Source of the DNA: Manduca sexta
Lineage: Eukaryota > Arthropoda > Insecta > Lepidoptera > Sphingidae
Length of the DNA: 64,000 nt
NCBI RefSeq assembly: GCF_014839805.1
Contig: NC_051131.1
Location: 10,528,913-10,592,912, forward strand
Direction of reading: 5' to 3'
The translations under genes were made by a program, and so were the position numbers. This document shows, piece after piece, positions 26,001 to 44,925 of this stretch; position 1 is the first letter of the stretch, and each line of letters starts with the position of its first letter. The notes under the pieces were generated by a model. It was given only the letters and a program-made list of their open reading frames with translations. It was not told the DNA's origin and did not search any database.

Positions 26001-28603
26001 ACCTATAAATTCGATCACAAGTGATGACAAACAAATTGTTGTTGATAAAGTTTTTCCTATTAAATTACTCCCACCTTCGCAAAAGGAAAAACCTTAAACC
26101 CAACGAATAAACACAAAAACAAAATACATTTGGTATTTCAATCCTGTACACAGCACCATCCATACAAGAAGCGTAGCAAACTCTTTCTTCACACGTGCTG
26201 TATTCGATAGAATATACTGGTTTTGGAGGAAACTGGATGTTGCGAAGCGTACAAAGCACTGTTCCAGTACTTCCGTGACGCATCTGAAATAAACGTTAAG
26301 TTGTTTTACATTGTTAGTATCAAGATTTTATAGTATTCATATCTTTTTTCGTTGTCAGTTAGTTGGTGTGGGCAGTAGAGCAGGAAATTAAAATTCCAGG
26401 TCGGGCAACACTATGTGATTTTTCTAACATGATTTGCCCTGGACTGGAACCATCAGATTACTGCCTCGGTGGCCTAGTTGTATTGCGGCAGGACACCGCT
26501 TTGAGGTCCCGGGTTCGATTTCGAATTGGATCACAGTGATATTCCATGTCTTTGCTAGAAAGAACACAGGCGAAAAGTAGGTTCCCTGATAACTTTGCCT
26601 ACCATTTCAGGAAGTGGGGTGATGTAAGCAAAAGTCTATGATTTGCGTATCCTAGAAATGAAATCGAACGCACAATCTTCGTTTTATACTCGACATTCGC
26701 GAATACAATAAATATACAAATTAAGGCATTAAAGCATTCATATATATTTCAGCAGAAACTTAAATTGACACGATATTTCACGGAAATATTGAGTTAGAGA
26801 TGAATAAGGTTCAAAAAACGACGCAAAGTTGTACTAAATGCCTGCTAAAATCAAGCAATTTTCGAGTCGAATGACTAGGTACTTACAATTAGGTCTTGGA
26901 GTTATAGACCTTTACGTAACTTAATTTAACTTAGTAATTACTTGTGCTTGCGTCCAGACTTTTTGTGTTATTTTATTCTCGCCTTCCTTCGTTATAAAAT
27001 TTACTAACTCAAAACTAGTATTAAAGAACTCAAATATATTAAAATCTAGATAACCTATATATTTTACCTACTTGATAAGTAATTCGGTTGTAGAGATATT
27101 CTATAAGCTCTCATAGTTTCGCAAAATGATTAACCCATGTCCATACAGGCTTGTCCTGCGAATATTAATTATATCCCAGATAGAAGATACCTAATATCAT
27201 GTATTATATACATAGCGTAGTTATAGAGAATCAATCAAGCTTTAGAAGCAGAAATGTTCGCGTAAGGGGAATATTAGCAGATTCCATTGCTCCATATACC
27301 CCAGAGAGACTTAACACAGACATAATTCGTCTTCACAATTGCGAACAATTTAATTAGACAAAGAAAAAGTTTGAGTCAGTTGGCCTGCGGATGAGAGAAT
27401 GTAATAAATACGTTTTCGTGTATATTGCGTTAATTTTTTAGGTTAGATTAGGACTTGTGTGTTTCTAGGTATGAATCTGATTTTAGTTATGATTAATGAT
27501 ACAATCTAATTGTGTTATGCTTACTGTACCTACTTAATTATCAATTTCCGCATAGTAATATTTAACAAATTTGAAATTTCATCGAGAATAAACACAACGC
27601 AAAACATTGCTAAGAATTGCAAGAACCTCTTTAATATTCATACAAATCGCATCTACCTGAATCATGCCAGATGAATGGCCGACGATAACATGGGCTCCGT
27701 TAGGGGAATACTCCAACGCAGTTATGAACCCCGATTCTGAGAAATACCATCTATTATACAAGGTTTTATTCGGTGTGCCTTTTAAGAAAATATTGTGATT
27801 ATTTTGAAGCCATGCGTATTTGTTCCGTTCTCTCAATACACCACGATAGTACATCGGGTACCATGTTTTGCGAATCTCTTCACTATTGTAAGCATATTCT
27901 ATGTTTTCCGCGAATTCGGTCAGGATTTCCGTTTCGTCACCCATAGTCATAACCAACTAGATTTTTGTACAGAACACAAGAGAGGGTATTTTTTTTATTT
28001 ATACTAATGAGTCAGTAAATTAATTATTTATTAATACTCCCATTATTAACCGCCTCGAAGGCGTAGTTGTAATTCAGTACAACGGTAGTGCGGAGATCTC
28101 GGGTTCAACTCCGATTCGAGTTTGTATTAATAACAAAATATATTCATGTATAATTGCAATGCACAGATTTTATTACCTCTACTGGTATGACGATAAAGTC
28201 GACACAATTCTGGGTAAATATAGCATAAAAATACGGCTCATTAGGCCCAAACAATTACCTGGATCAAGCCCGAAGAATGGCCAACAACAATATATTCTCC
28301 CCCAGGAGAATACTCCATACAACAAATAAATCCACATTCTGACAAATAGTTCAACTTAAACAGTGTCTCATTCGCTGTGTCCTTGAAGAATCTATGCCGA
28401 TTGTCGCGTAACCAGGCCGCGTCGGTTACACTGAGCCTTTTCTGGGTAAAAGATACAAATGAAGTTTTCCCGCCTTCCTCTTCGCGGGCCAATTGCTTTT
28501 TTATGCGTTCCTTGTATTCCTTCACGAACACTGTTATATCCGATTCGCTTTCAGATAAATTGAAACGGCTGTACGTAGATATATTGTAGATGCTGGTCGT
28601 CAT
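10732..28603 (-). CDS. WD40-repeat protein gene (whole spliced gene)
   Basis: The coding exons, in transcript order, are 28603-28259 (1a) or 27950-27657 (1b), then 26283-26128, 25730-25607, 23810-23707, 18862-18713, 16553-16473, 13366-13208 and 11079-10732. The 1a form encodes 488 residues and the 1b form 471, with every junction in frame. WD-type repeats are visible: Glu-Tyr-Ser-Pro-x-Gly...Gly-His-Ser-Ser-Gly (about 95-115), Gly-Tyr-Gly-Asp-Ala-Ser-Ile-Lys-Val-Tyr-Asp (about 230), Ala-Ser-Gly-Ala-Trp-Asp-Asn-Thr-Leu-Arg-Ile-Trp-Asp (about 284-296) and Ala-Gly-Ser-Trp...Thr-Met-Trp-Asp-Leu (about 326-340). The last exon adds one more blade and a charged tail of about 45 residues. No signal peptide or membrane segment was seen. 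WD40 propellers are scaffolds; the partner is unknown. I do not recognise the family. From memory, the Asn-Ile-Cys-x-Asp-Ser-Ile-Asp...Gly-Ser-Trp pattern resembles uncharacterised WD40 proteins of ciliated eukaryotes, which is untested. Confidence 0.8.
11989..12145 (-). repeat. LINE/SINE tail fragment (family D)
   Basis: Plus-strand text GTTTGTTTAAACGCGCCAAT, CTCAAGAACTGCTAAATCGA, then TCGAAGCCGCATGTAAAAGCTAG. This is the reverse complement of the common moth repeat that begins CTAGCTTTTGCCCGCGGCTTC and ends in CAAA runs. It sits in WD40 intron 7. Confidence 0.55.
12990..13100 (+). repeat. 110-bp repeat shared with 55398-55506
   Basis: CGTACTAGATTTGGCGTTCC, GAACATTCACTG, GTTCAACTGAATTGAACTGC and AATCCATTCAAACT are shared almost base for base with 55398-55506. 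This is a dispersed repeat of unknown class in WD40 intron 7, about 110 bp from exon 7. Confidence 0.8.
13208..13366 (-). CDS. WD40 gene exon 7
   Basis: Acceptor TTTACTAG|AGA and donor GAC|GTAAGT (perfect consensus); 53 codons, phase 0. Encodes Ala-Gly-Ser-Trp-Lys-Pro-Thr-Glu-Gly-Leu-Thr-Met-Trp-Asp-Leu (one WD blade), then Gly-Glu-Tyr-Ile-Tyr-Ala-Cys-Arg-Tyr, the start of the next. Confidence 0.85.
14716..14795 (+). repeat. tRNA-type SINE 3' fragment
   Basis: GGTTGCACCTCTGTCTACCC and CTTCGGAGATGAAGGCATTGCGTG match the 3' end of the SINE at 48474 and 60228. It is an isolated tail in WD40 intron 6. Confidence 0.5.
15955..16090 (-). repeat. LINE-derived fragment
   Basis: CGTCCACTGCTGAACGTAGG, CCTCTCCAAAGGACCGCCA and CCATCCCGGTCTTGAGCAAC are characteristic of a widespread moth LINE/SINE block (compare CCACTGCTGGGCATAGGCCT at 63100). 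Intronic, no coding frame. Confidence 0.55.
16473..16553 (-). CDS. WD40 gene exon 6
   Basis: Acceptor TATTCCAG|ATT and donor AAT|GTGAGT; 27 codons, phase 0. It starts Ile-Trp-Asp-Thr-Arg, completing the WD dipeptide of the blade begun in exon 5. It continues to Val-Asn-Ile-Cys-Ser-Asp-Ser-Ile-Asp-Leu-Asn. Confidence 0.85.
18713..18862 (-). CDS. WD40 gene exon 5
   Basis: Acceptor TTTTTTGCAG|GCG and donor AGG|GTGAGT; 50 codons in phase 0. It ends with Ser-Gly-Gln-Val-Cys-Ala-Leu...Phe-Ala-Ser-Gly-Ala-Trp-Asp-Asn-Thr-Leu-Arg, the strongest WD40 signature in the gene. Another frame is also open across this exon but lacks WD character and would not join its neighbours. Confidence 0.85.
20309..20395 (+). 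repeat. Family D fragment (5' block)
   Basis: GACTAGCTTTTGCCTGCGAC and TTCGCCCGCGTGACAAAGTT, then AAAAAGCAGCCTACAGCACT. Same start as the long element at 53941. Confidence 0.65.
20880..21055. mobile_element. MITE-like fold-back element
   Basis: The left end (TTTTCAACAAACGCCGCAATCG, then poly(T)) is imperfectly inverted relative to the right end (GATTAAAGATTAAGATTCAG...). The inner block GAACCAATGAGGTCAAAG/TTGACATACTTACAAATGAG matches 50850-51005. The layout of long imperfect inverted termini without an ORF is that of a MITE. Confidence 0.5.
21690..21960 (+). pseudogene. LINE reverse-transcriptase C-terminal remnant
   Basis: One frame reads Arg-Thr-Leu-Lys-Tyr-Phe-Gly-His-Ile-Ala-Arg then Leu-Met-Val-Gly-Lys-Leu-Glu-Gly-Lys-Arg-Pro-Arg-Arg-Arg, then stops. 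After a frameshift a second frame reads Ala-Phe-His-Gln-Ala-Lys-Asp-Arg-Ser-Arg-Trp-Arg and on to Ile-Ile-Glu-Ser-His-Asp-Arg-Gln-stop. This is the well-known C-terminal end of the endonuclease/reverse-transcriptase protein of non-LTR retrotransposons, broken by at least one frameshift and 5' truncated. Inactive relic in a WD40 intron. Confidence 0.8.
22677..22780 (+). repeat. tRNA-type SINE 3' end with (GT)n tail
   Basis: GGCGAAAAGTGGGTGCCCCG, CTACCTACCCTTTCGAGGAT and AACGGCGTGATGTGTGTGTG. Ends in about 12 GT units (22756-22780). The 5' tRNA part is missing. Confidence 0.7.
23392..23548 (+). repeat. Interspersed repeat family C, copy 3
   Basis: GTGGCGGAGTGTCAATATAA, GGTTCCTACCGGTTACCCTT, CATTTCCAGACCGCATTTAT and CGTGTTCCTTTTAGGGAAAT follow the order of copies 1 and 2. 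About 160 bp upstream (plus sense) of WD40 exon 4. Confidence 0.65.
23707..23810 (-). CDS. WD40 gene exon 4
   Basis: Acceptor ACATCGCAG|AGCGG. 104 nt encode Arg-Ser-Pro-Ala-Leu-Ser-Leu-Gly-Leu-Ser-Tyr-Asp then Gly-Tyr-Gly-Asp-Ala-Ser-Ile-Lys-Val-Tyr-Asp-Met-Glu, a clear WD40 blade. Donor GAG|GTCTGT, weak, phase 0. Confidence 0.7.
25607..25730 (-). CDS. WD40 gene exon 3
   Basis: Acceptor AATATACAG|ATA at 25731. 124 nt encode Ile-Asp-Ala-Pro-Leu-Asp-Asp-Pro-Pro through Thr-Pro-Phe-Ile-Thr. The frame to exon 4 is kept only if the donor is the GC-type GCAAGT at 25606-25601; the neighbouring GTATCA site would break the frame. The boundary is therefore inferred from phase. Confidence 0.6.
26128..26283 (-). 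CDS. WD40 gene exon 2
   Basis: Acceptor TTTATTTCAG|ATG at 26284; 52 codons, phase 0 in and out. The donor, AAT|GTATTT at 26127, is weak. Contains Val-Tyr-Ser-Ile-Glu-Tyr-Ser and Cys-Met-Asp-Gly-Ala-Val-Tyr-Arg-Ile, a WD blade. The exon opens with an in-frame ATG. The frame continues a further 20 codons past the chosen donor, but those do not look like WD sequence. Confidence 0.65.
26457..26640 (+). repeat. tRNA-derived SINE copy
   Basis: GCCTCGGTGGCCTAGTTGTA (A-box region), GAGGTCCCGGGTTCGATTTC (B-box), GTGATATTCCATGTCTTTGC and GGCGAAAAGTAGGTTCCC. Internal pol III boxes plus a tRNA-unrelated tail, in the intron upstream of WD40 exon 2. Confidence 0.75.
27657..27950 (-). CDS. WD40 gene exon 1b, duplicated alternative start exon (98 codons)
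   Basis: ATG at 27950, with a second in-frame ATG at 27944 and an in-frame stop just upstream at 27957-27959. The exon is open to a CAG|GTAGAT donor at 27656, phase 0. Its last 53 residues align without gaps to exon 1a (29 identical by my count), from Ala-Trp-Leu-x-x-Asn to Gly-His-Ser-Ser-Gly-Met-Ile-Gln; the N-terminal 45 residues differ. It lies inside the intron that follows 1a. Because it has its own ATG and the same donor phase, it is best read as an alternative first exon. A remnant of a duplicated gene is the other possibility. Confidence 0.6.
28046..28125 (+). repeat. tRNA-derived SINE, 5' fragment
   Basis: CCGCCTCGAAGGCGTAGTTG and TCTCGGGTTCAACTCCGATT preserve A- and B-box regions only. 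It lies between WD40 exons 1a and 1b, so it post-dates or accompanied their separation. Confidence 0.6.
28259..28603 (-). CDS. WD40 gene exon 1a (start exon, 115 codons)
   Basis: ATG at 28603 and an open frame to a CAG|GTAATT donor at 28258, ending in phase 0. It encodes a basic and acidic N-terminus (Lys-Glu-Arg-Ile-Lys-Lys-Gln, then Glu-Glu-Glu-Gly-Gly). After this come Ala-Trp-Leu-Arg-Asp-Asn and Glu-Thr-Leu-Phe-Lys-Leu-Asn-Tyr-Leu, then the first WD-like strand ending Val-Gly-His-Ser-Ser-Gly-Leu-Ile-Gln. This is the outermost candidate start and the one facing armadillo. Confidence 0.75.
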
Positions 28604-29361
28604 TTTGTTTTATGGAAATTATTGTAATAGAAAATATTTATTTCGAGCAAAACAATGGTTGAGGTTTCCATATATATTATAATTCTCTTTGGGTTGAGGT
28701 TGATTATTTTCGTTTTGAATAAAAACTCTTTATTTAGAATTGATAGGTACCTTAATATAAATTCTCTTTCGGTGTCCATGTAGGTAACTAATTAGATTGA
28801 ACTCCTTGGTTCTTTAATTTATTTATATATAACACAAGTTTAATCTTACCTTGTGTACCAGCGTTCAAGCAAACACTTCATAAATATTTGTTATATTGGA
28901 TTGTATCAATAATTAGTAAAATGTTATTTGTAAGTGTACTTATGTACTACTTACAAACTTTTTTCCAAATAAATAATAAAAAAAATAAGTACCCACGTTT
29001 ATCATACATAAACATAAGTATTGTATACATACATCTTGGTCACTGAGGGTCGGCCGAACATAAATACGTAGGTAAGTCAAAATGAGCGAATGAAATTAGG
29101 ACCACGACGCTATAAAGCTTAGACCTAGGTACTCCTCTAACTTCACGGTACACCTTGATCGGTAATAATTGTTAACAAAAAATATGTATTAATTTTTTTA
29201 TGTTATTAGGTATTTATTTTGCTAAGTTTTACCTATGTACTGCTGCTGCAGGAATCCAAAGATTATAACTACTGTTCCTAAATTTTACGAGCATCTTAAT
29301 TCTAAAATTCTAACCATCTACTCCAATTACCTGGGTGTTTCGTCTCATGGTATTATGTTAG

Positions 29362-29512
29362 GGGGCGAGGCTAACGCCATAACGGGTACAAACTCCTGTC
29401 TCAAGGCTCTTATTAAAAAAAGAAAACACACTATGGCTTTGCCGAACTCGGGATTCGAACGTGAGAACGCAGAGCGATGTCGTAGGTACAGACCGCGCAT
29501 GCAATACAATAT
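29362..29512 (-). repeat. tRNA-derived SINE copy (inverted)
   Basis: GCGAGGCTAACGCCATAACG, GCCGAACTCGGGATTCGAAC and CCGCGCATGCAATACAA are the reverse complement of the SINE head seen at 60228. A 99-codon plus-strand frame spanning it is SINE-derived and not a gene. Confidence 0.65.
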
Positions 29513-29844
29513 AAATTTTAGGCTACAACGTTAAATAATGTTCTAAATTCATCTTATAATAACAGTCTTTCGAATAAAACAGTTTTCAATCCTATCGCCT
29601 TTCTACTTTTTCTGAAAATCAGCTTCAAATTAGCAAATGCCTTAATGTAAACTCAAACGCGACGCGTTGAAGTGTTAATATACCGTAATATGGTACATTT
29701 ACCTTATATGGGCTAGGCGTCCTACGTCTACTTGCAATGCATATGGGATCTGGACCGGACGGCCTAGGGATCCAATCCAAACAATCGGACTCTTTATGGG
29801 ACGTTTTCTATAAAAAATTGTCCCTGACTGGATCTCCTACAAGC

Positions 29845-29885
29845 CTTAGGTACTTAATTAAAATAATTTATGTTAAGTACCTAAG
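29845..29885. repeat. Perfect 13-bp inverted repeat
   Basis: CTTAGGTACTTAA, a 15-base AT spacer, then TTAAGTACCTAAG. It lies in the divergent intergenic region; the function, if any, is unknown. Confidence 0.8.
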
Positions 29886-30463
29886 TACATTCTTGTTGTA
29901 AAATGTTTGAAAAAAGTGTTTCAAGCTTATTTTACGTTAGTATAGAATAGGGGCAGGTTGAAAAATATGTAGGTTTAGTACCTACTTCTTACCTATTCTT
30001 AAGTAGGTATGTAACTCCGTTTTTATTATGTTCTGTTACCATTATTTTGCTCTGCAGAATTTTGTTACAGGTACTTACTAGAAATCAATCGAATATAGGT
30101 CTATATTATGATGTATGTTTATGTATCTATAATGGCCTAGAATTTAGAAAGTAGGTTTGAGTTATAGTCAAAAGTCGTATCTTTATGTTGTACTATATTA
30201 TAACATAATTTTGTTCTGTTTATTTTATTATTCGTTATGAATACCTTTTAATTTTATTAGCCCATGGTTAGTCATAAATAGGCGAATATTTTCTGCTTAC
30301 AAGATACCTAATATCATATTGCGTATAGTGGATAACACATTCTTTCCCTTTTTCTTATGTTGGTATTACAAACGGAGATAGAACAAGATAGACATATAAT
30401 TATTTAACCTTTGTGAAAAGGACAACAATACAACGAGCATTGCGAACCGAATTACTTCGAACC

Positions 30464-30475
30464 GCCGCCATATTG
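30464..30475. promoter_or_regulatory. YY1/Pho-like site at the armadillo promoter
   Basis: GCCGCCATATTG matches the YY1/Pleiohomeotic core (GCCAT in a CCGCCAT context), common at the transcription start of broadly expressed insect genes. It lies about 110 bp upstream of the first armadillo donor, in the most GC-rich part of this interval. No TATA box is evident, fitting a housekeeping-type promoter. Confidence 0.35.
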
Positions 30476-30581
30476 TCATGTCAATTTTGTAACGGGGGTG
30501 GGTTCCTTGTGCATTTATTTATTTTTGTGAAAACTGCCATAAAATAGTTACTGTGAATTGCGTGTGGCTTACCAAGCTAAG
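30470..30581 (+). other. arm: armadillo exon 1 (5' UTR), start approximate
   Basis: A strong donor CTAAG|GTGAGA at 30582 pairs with the acceptor TTTTTTGTCACAG at 30857, just upstream of the exon with the start codon. The 5' boundary is a guess based on the YY1-like motif and GC content; the donor is the better supported end. Confidence 0.45.
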
Positions 30582-30887
30582 GTGAGAGTCTAGGGTGTGT
30601 TACTGTTTATTAAAAACTTAGAACTTTAAGTACTCGAAATCCATTTTATGGGGTCGGGTGTGGTGTTGGTATTTAGACCATGGTGTACTTGTTCGTTTTG
30701 TTATACACGATTCCTAAGCCCTTTGATCTTACGAAATAAGTACAAACTGAAATATTTATGTGAAATGGGCGTCTCATGATAGCTACTCTTAACGCTTGGG
30801 CAGCGATCGATAATGCACTGACTAAAGGTACTACATTCATGGTATTTTTTGTCACAGGCGCGGGTGCTTCATCGCATCCTCTGAAAC

Positions 30888-41528
<10,641 letters not shown>

Positions 41529-41590
41529 GCACCACTTACCATTCACCAACTACCAGCCACCAGCTACCACCACGAACCAGCGCGCCGCGG

Positions 41591-41732
41591 TAACTAACGA
41601 TTGACTTCAGTAAACGATCGCTAATTTCGGATTGAACGCTAAAATGGACCAATCAGAATGAAGTTTGCTTGCGGACTTATTTGATTGGTTGATTCTTACT
41701 TATCCGAAGTTAGCAATTGTTGTCGTTAGTTA
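41591..41732. mobile_element. MITE in the armadillo 3' UTR
   Basis: Termini are exact inverted repeats, TAACTAACGA (41591) and TCGTTAGTTA (to 41732). A second paired block lies further in (GCTAATTTCGGAT versus ATCCGAAGTTAGC) and an inner CCAATCAG/GATTGG pair. At 142 bp with no ORF it is a fold-back MITE. The inner ATGGACCAATCAGAATGAAG resembles 50900-50920. Confidence 0.7.
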
Positions 41733-43407
41733 AAATCTTCCGTAAATGATCTCAGTGCAATGGAACACAGCAACTGTCTGATTGGAGTGAATAAAGATCG
41801 CCTTATTTTCTCCCGAATAAGTCATCCGTGCGCCCTCTTGTGGAAGTTGGTTTTAAGTCTCCGTTTAGTTTGGTTGGCTTTGTTCACGTAAAAGTAGGTA
41901 CGAATAATCGCAGCTGCGGATTCCACTAATAGAAGACTAATGTGTCACGTTATTTTATTCTTTTTGTGAACACACATTGGAATCATTATTGTATGCAGCT
42001 TGTATAACTTAATATTTTTTATATTTTGTATAGTGGTCCTTGGTAGTGATGGCCAGCATCTTGTTTGTCGTTCTATCTTGTAGTGATGACTCGCAAGACG
42101 TGTAGTTATTGTACTACACCTCCAGTGTAGTCATTTTGAGTGGTGGCGACGTAAGCCTAACTAAATTGTACTATTTAAAAATTAAGTTTGGGCTTCAATT
42201 GGCTTAATGTTTCCGTTCTACGCTAAGCACAGTCTTAATTTAGTACGGAGACGGATAACAAAGTGAATTGTATGTTACAAAAATCATGGCATTGTGAACA
42301 ACACAAACGGGTACAAATATGGCAAAGTATTATCCATTTTGATAGATTTATTGGCATGAGACACCCACAATGTTCTCATTCACCTGTGATAAACAAAAGC
42401 AGCTTGGAAACGTAATTCGCATATAATATGTGATGTTACCATAAAAGGGATTTTTGTGAGGATATATTGCAAAATTTGGTGCTACAACGAACCGCATGTA
42501 ATAAGGGCATTAGCTTCTTGCCTTGACCATGTATCGATGGTTGCACGCCTCATTTGAAGTTCCAAATTTGTTAGAAAGGTTTTGTAACGTGTCGAAGCTC
42601 TGCATTGAGTATATCGTGTTTACTCGCGTGTAGAACGCGTGTAATCGGAGTATAGGGTACCTATGTTAAATAAGATTTTTTTATAGGCTTTAAAATTCGT
42701 ATATCGTAGTTTCTATGTAATTGAAATTAACCTTCGTACGCGTTTGAAGTCGTTTTATAGTTTAAGTTACAAATGGAAATTACGTCGCATTTTTTTTTTG
42801 TTACATTTAATCATTATTTAAATAATGGATAAGACTGTTTGGTCGAGTGAGGAATGTATTTAAAGGTTATTTTTAATGTTTGACTGCCATTTTATCTTAT
42901 CGGAACCTCAGTGCGAGGTAGAGGAAATTTTTAAATTAGCCATCGGAGTGTCCTTGTTTATTTTAGGTATGTATAAGTTTATTTGTTACTGAGAGCGTGA
43001 TTTCAATTCTGGCGTAGTGTTAGCTGACTTAAGAATATATGTAATTAACAGTATGTAATCTGTCTGAACTTAATTTCCAGTTGATGTATAACCATTTTAG
43101 TATGAAATAGTGATTGTATTAACTGAATTTTGTAACGTTTTTATCAGATAAGCGATAATGTTTTATGTTAATTCAATATTCATGTGTAGTGAATGCACTT
43201 ATCTACATAGCAGAATGCATCTTCTAGAAAAATAATGTAATCGTTTAGTGTTAGGATTTATAATAATTTTACGTAAATTGTCCTCTAGGAACTTCGTATA
43301 TATTTTTTTCAATTTGATATTTCAATCTACTTTACCAATGTTTTTGTATTGATTCGATATTGAGGACATTGCTGAGGTACGACTTTTGTGTCCATTCGTG
43401 TATGGAT

Positions 43408-43413
43408 AATAAA
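43408..43413 (+). terminator. arm: armadillo polyadenylation signal
   Basis: AATAAA in GGATAATAAAGTAAATTT, followed about 17 bases later by a GT/T-rich stretch (GCTGTGTTTTTATTC), the usual downstream element. Confidence 0.55.
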
Positions 43414-43794
43414 GTAAATTTAAATAAGCTGTGTTTTTATTCAAAAGTACCTTATTTCCTACTAAACATAAACTATAATTCTTTAACAGAAGTATTTAAT
43501 ACTCTTAACATTTACTAAAGTTCAATGGGGTAACACCGTAGGAGGGGTAATTACCTTTTCGAAGTTTCGTATAAATTTAATAATAAAGTTATTTGTATTT
43601 TTTTTTATACAAGTTCCCTACGTCGCACTAGTTGACGTTAGACTTTTTGAATTCGTTGTTAACAAAAATACCAAGACTTAAATTTAATAAAACTCGCTGG
43701 AATCGACGAATAGCGAGAATAAACCACCTTCAATAATCATGAAGGCTAATTAATGGCTTTAAATAGATTTTATGCAGTATGCCTTTACCTACAT

Positions 43795-44095
43795 TAGTAT
43801 CTAACTGTTTTATTTATTTTACACTTTACACATGGTATACAGGCGGACTTAATGCCATGGGCATTCTCTCCCAGTCAACCTTAGGGTGGTGTAGAGAGGA
43901 CGGAGGGAGGAGCATAATAAAAGAAAGTGAAAATTAATTGATTTAAGTACTATTTTTTTATTGCAATTGAATGCTGAGACGAACATACCACTCAGCTGAT
44001 GGTAAGCGATACGACCAGCCATCTATATAAAGGTTTATTGGGGTGTAAGGGCCCCGTCGATTGCCAGGAACCCCAGGCCCATTAGAGAGTAGATG
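43795..44095. repeat. LINE/SINE fragments
   Basis: CAGGCGGACTTAATGCCATG, GGCATTCTCTCCCAGTCAAC, then GAATGCTGAGACGAACATAC and CACTCAGCTGATGGTAAGCG are blocks I associate with moth LINE and SINE copies. They appear as two adjoining fragments; no coding frame. Confidence 0.5.
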
Positions 44096-44147
44096 TATAC
44101 TTAATTGTTCGTGTATGTCTTATTAAATAAATATATACATAATATCA

Positions 44148-44360
44148 CGCCTCTATCCCATAGGGGTAGGCGGAGACTGGATTGCCACTTTGCATTATTC
44201 TGGCATCCTCGCGCTTCCTCCAACTTTATCAATCTTTTTATGCATTCTCGCCGGTTCCGGGTACTTTTGACCTGTCCTTTACTGAGAATGTCAGATATCT
44301 TATATTCAGGTTCAGTGCGGTCGAACCCTACCGGCTCTTCCATCCTCTCCAAATGCCCAA
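44148..44360. repeat. Dispersed moth repeat
   Basis: CACGCCTCTATCCCATAGGG, GTAGGCGGAGACTGGATTGC and GAACCCTACCGGCTCTTCCA. Frames of 83-86 codons are open on both strands, which is why they were not accepted as genes. The assignment rests on memory of similar lepidopteran repeats. Confidence 0.45.
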
Positions 44361-44717
44361 ACTAGATAATGTAGTTAGTTGTGCAATTATCTCCGATATA
44401 TAATATGTAATTTCACTTTTATATAATTTATTGTACAGTATTTTTTTATCCCAAATAAATAAAATAAACCACCTTAAATAAATATTAAGTGTTTATTATT
44501 ATTCTCTGTTTCTCCAGAACTGTGTACTTAATATTTATATTGTAATCAAAAATCGTTTCTTGACAAGGCGGCAATTATTTGATTAATTAGGCACAACACT
44601 TGTGTGCATGGAATATTGTGTATTACTAGTACCAGGCAGCAGTCTGTTTGGCGATAGAAATATTGATTGTTTTATCTTTAAAAAATACCCATAATAAATA
44701 CTAAAACAAACATCATG

Positions 44718-44925
44718 CCTTCATAGGGGTAAGCAACCACTTTCCGTCTGTGTATTCCATCGCTAAACGTGATAGGTAGCGAGCTTCGCCATATCGGGCA
44801 CAACTAGACTCCATGCTGAATATGAAACAAGAAAAAAAATCATTACCTAATTCGGGATTCGAACCCGGAACCTTAAAGCAATGTAACGCGCACGCAATAC
44901 AACAACGCTATCGAGGCAGTACTTA
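44718..44925 (-). repeat. tRNA-derived SINE copy (inverted)
   Basis: CTTCGCCATATCGGGCACAA, CTAATTCGGGATTCGAACCC, GGAACCTTAAAGCAATGTAA and CTATCGAGGCAGTACT: the reverse complement of the element at 60228, with the B-box intact. Confidence 0.75.

Larger units (their letters stand above)
28604..30420. other. Intergenic region between the divergent WD40 and armadillo genes
   Basis: About 1.8 kb that must hold the promoter of WD40 exon 1a and distal armadillo control elements. AT-rich; no clear TATA box or GC island next to 28603. It contains a minus-oriented SINE (29362-29512) and a perfect 13-bp inverted repeat (29845-29857 / 29873-29885). Confidence 0.6.
41529..43430 (+). other. arm: armadillo 3' UTR (approximate)
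   Basis: About 1.9 kb from the stop codon to just past AATAAA at 43408-43413. An earlier AATAAA near 41790 could give a short UTR. A fold-back element occupies 41591-41732. No competing gene or open frame is present. Confidence 0.65.

Noticed and set aside
26065..26283. Extending WD40 exon 2 to 26065
   Set aside because: The extra residues are hydrophobic and not WD-like. The end at 26128 keeps phase with exon 3, though its donor is weak.
29235..29534. 99-codon frame upstream of armadillo
   Set aside because: About half is an inverted SINE, including the B-box.
44101..44365. Protein-coding frames of 83-86 codons on both strands
   Set aside because: The segment reads as a dispersed moth repeat and neither frame has recognisable protein features.
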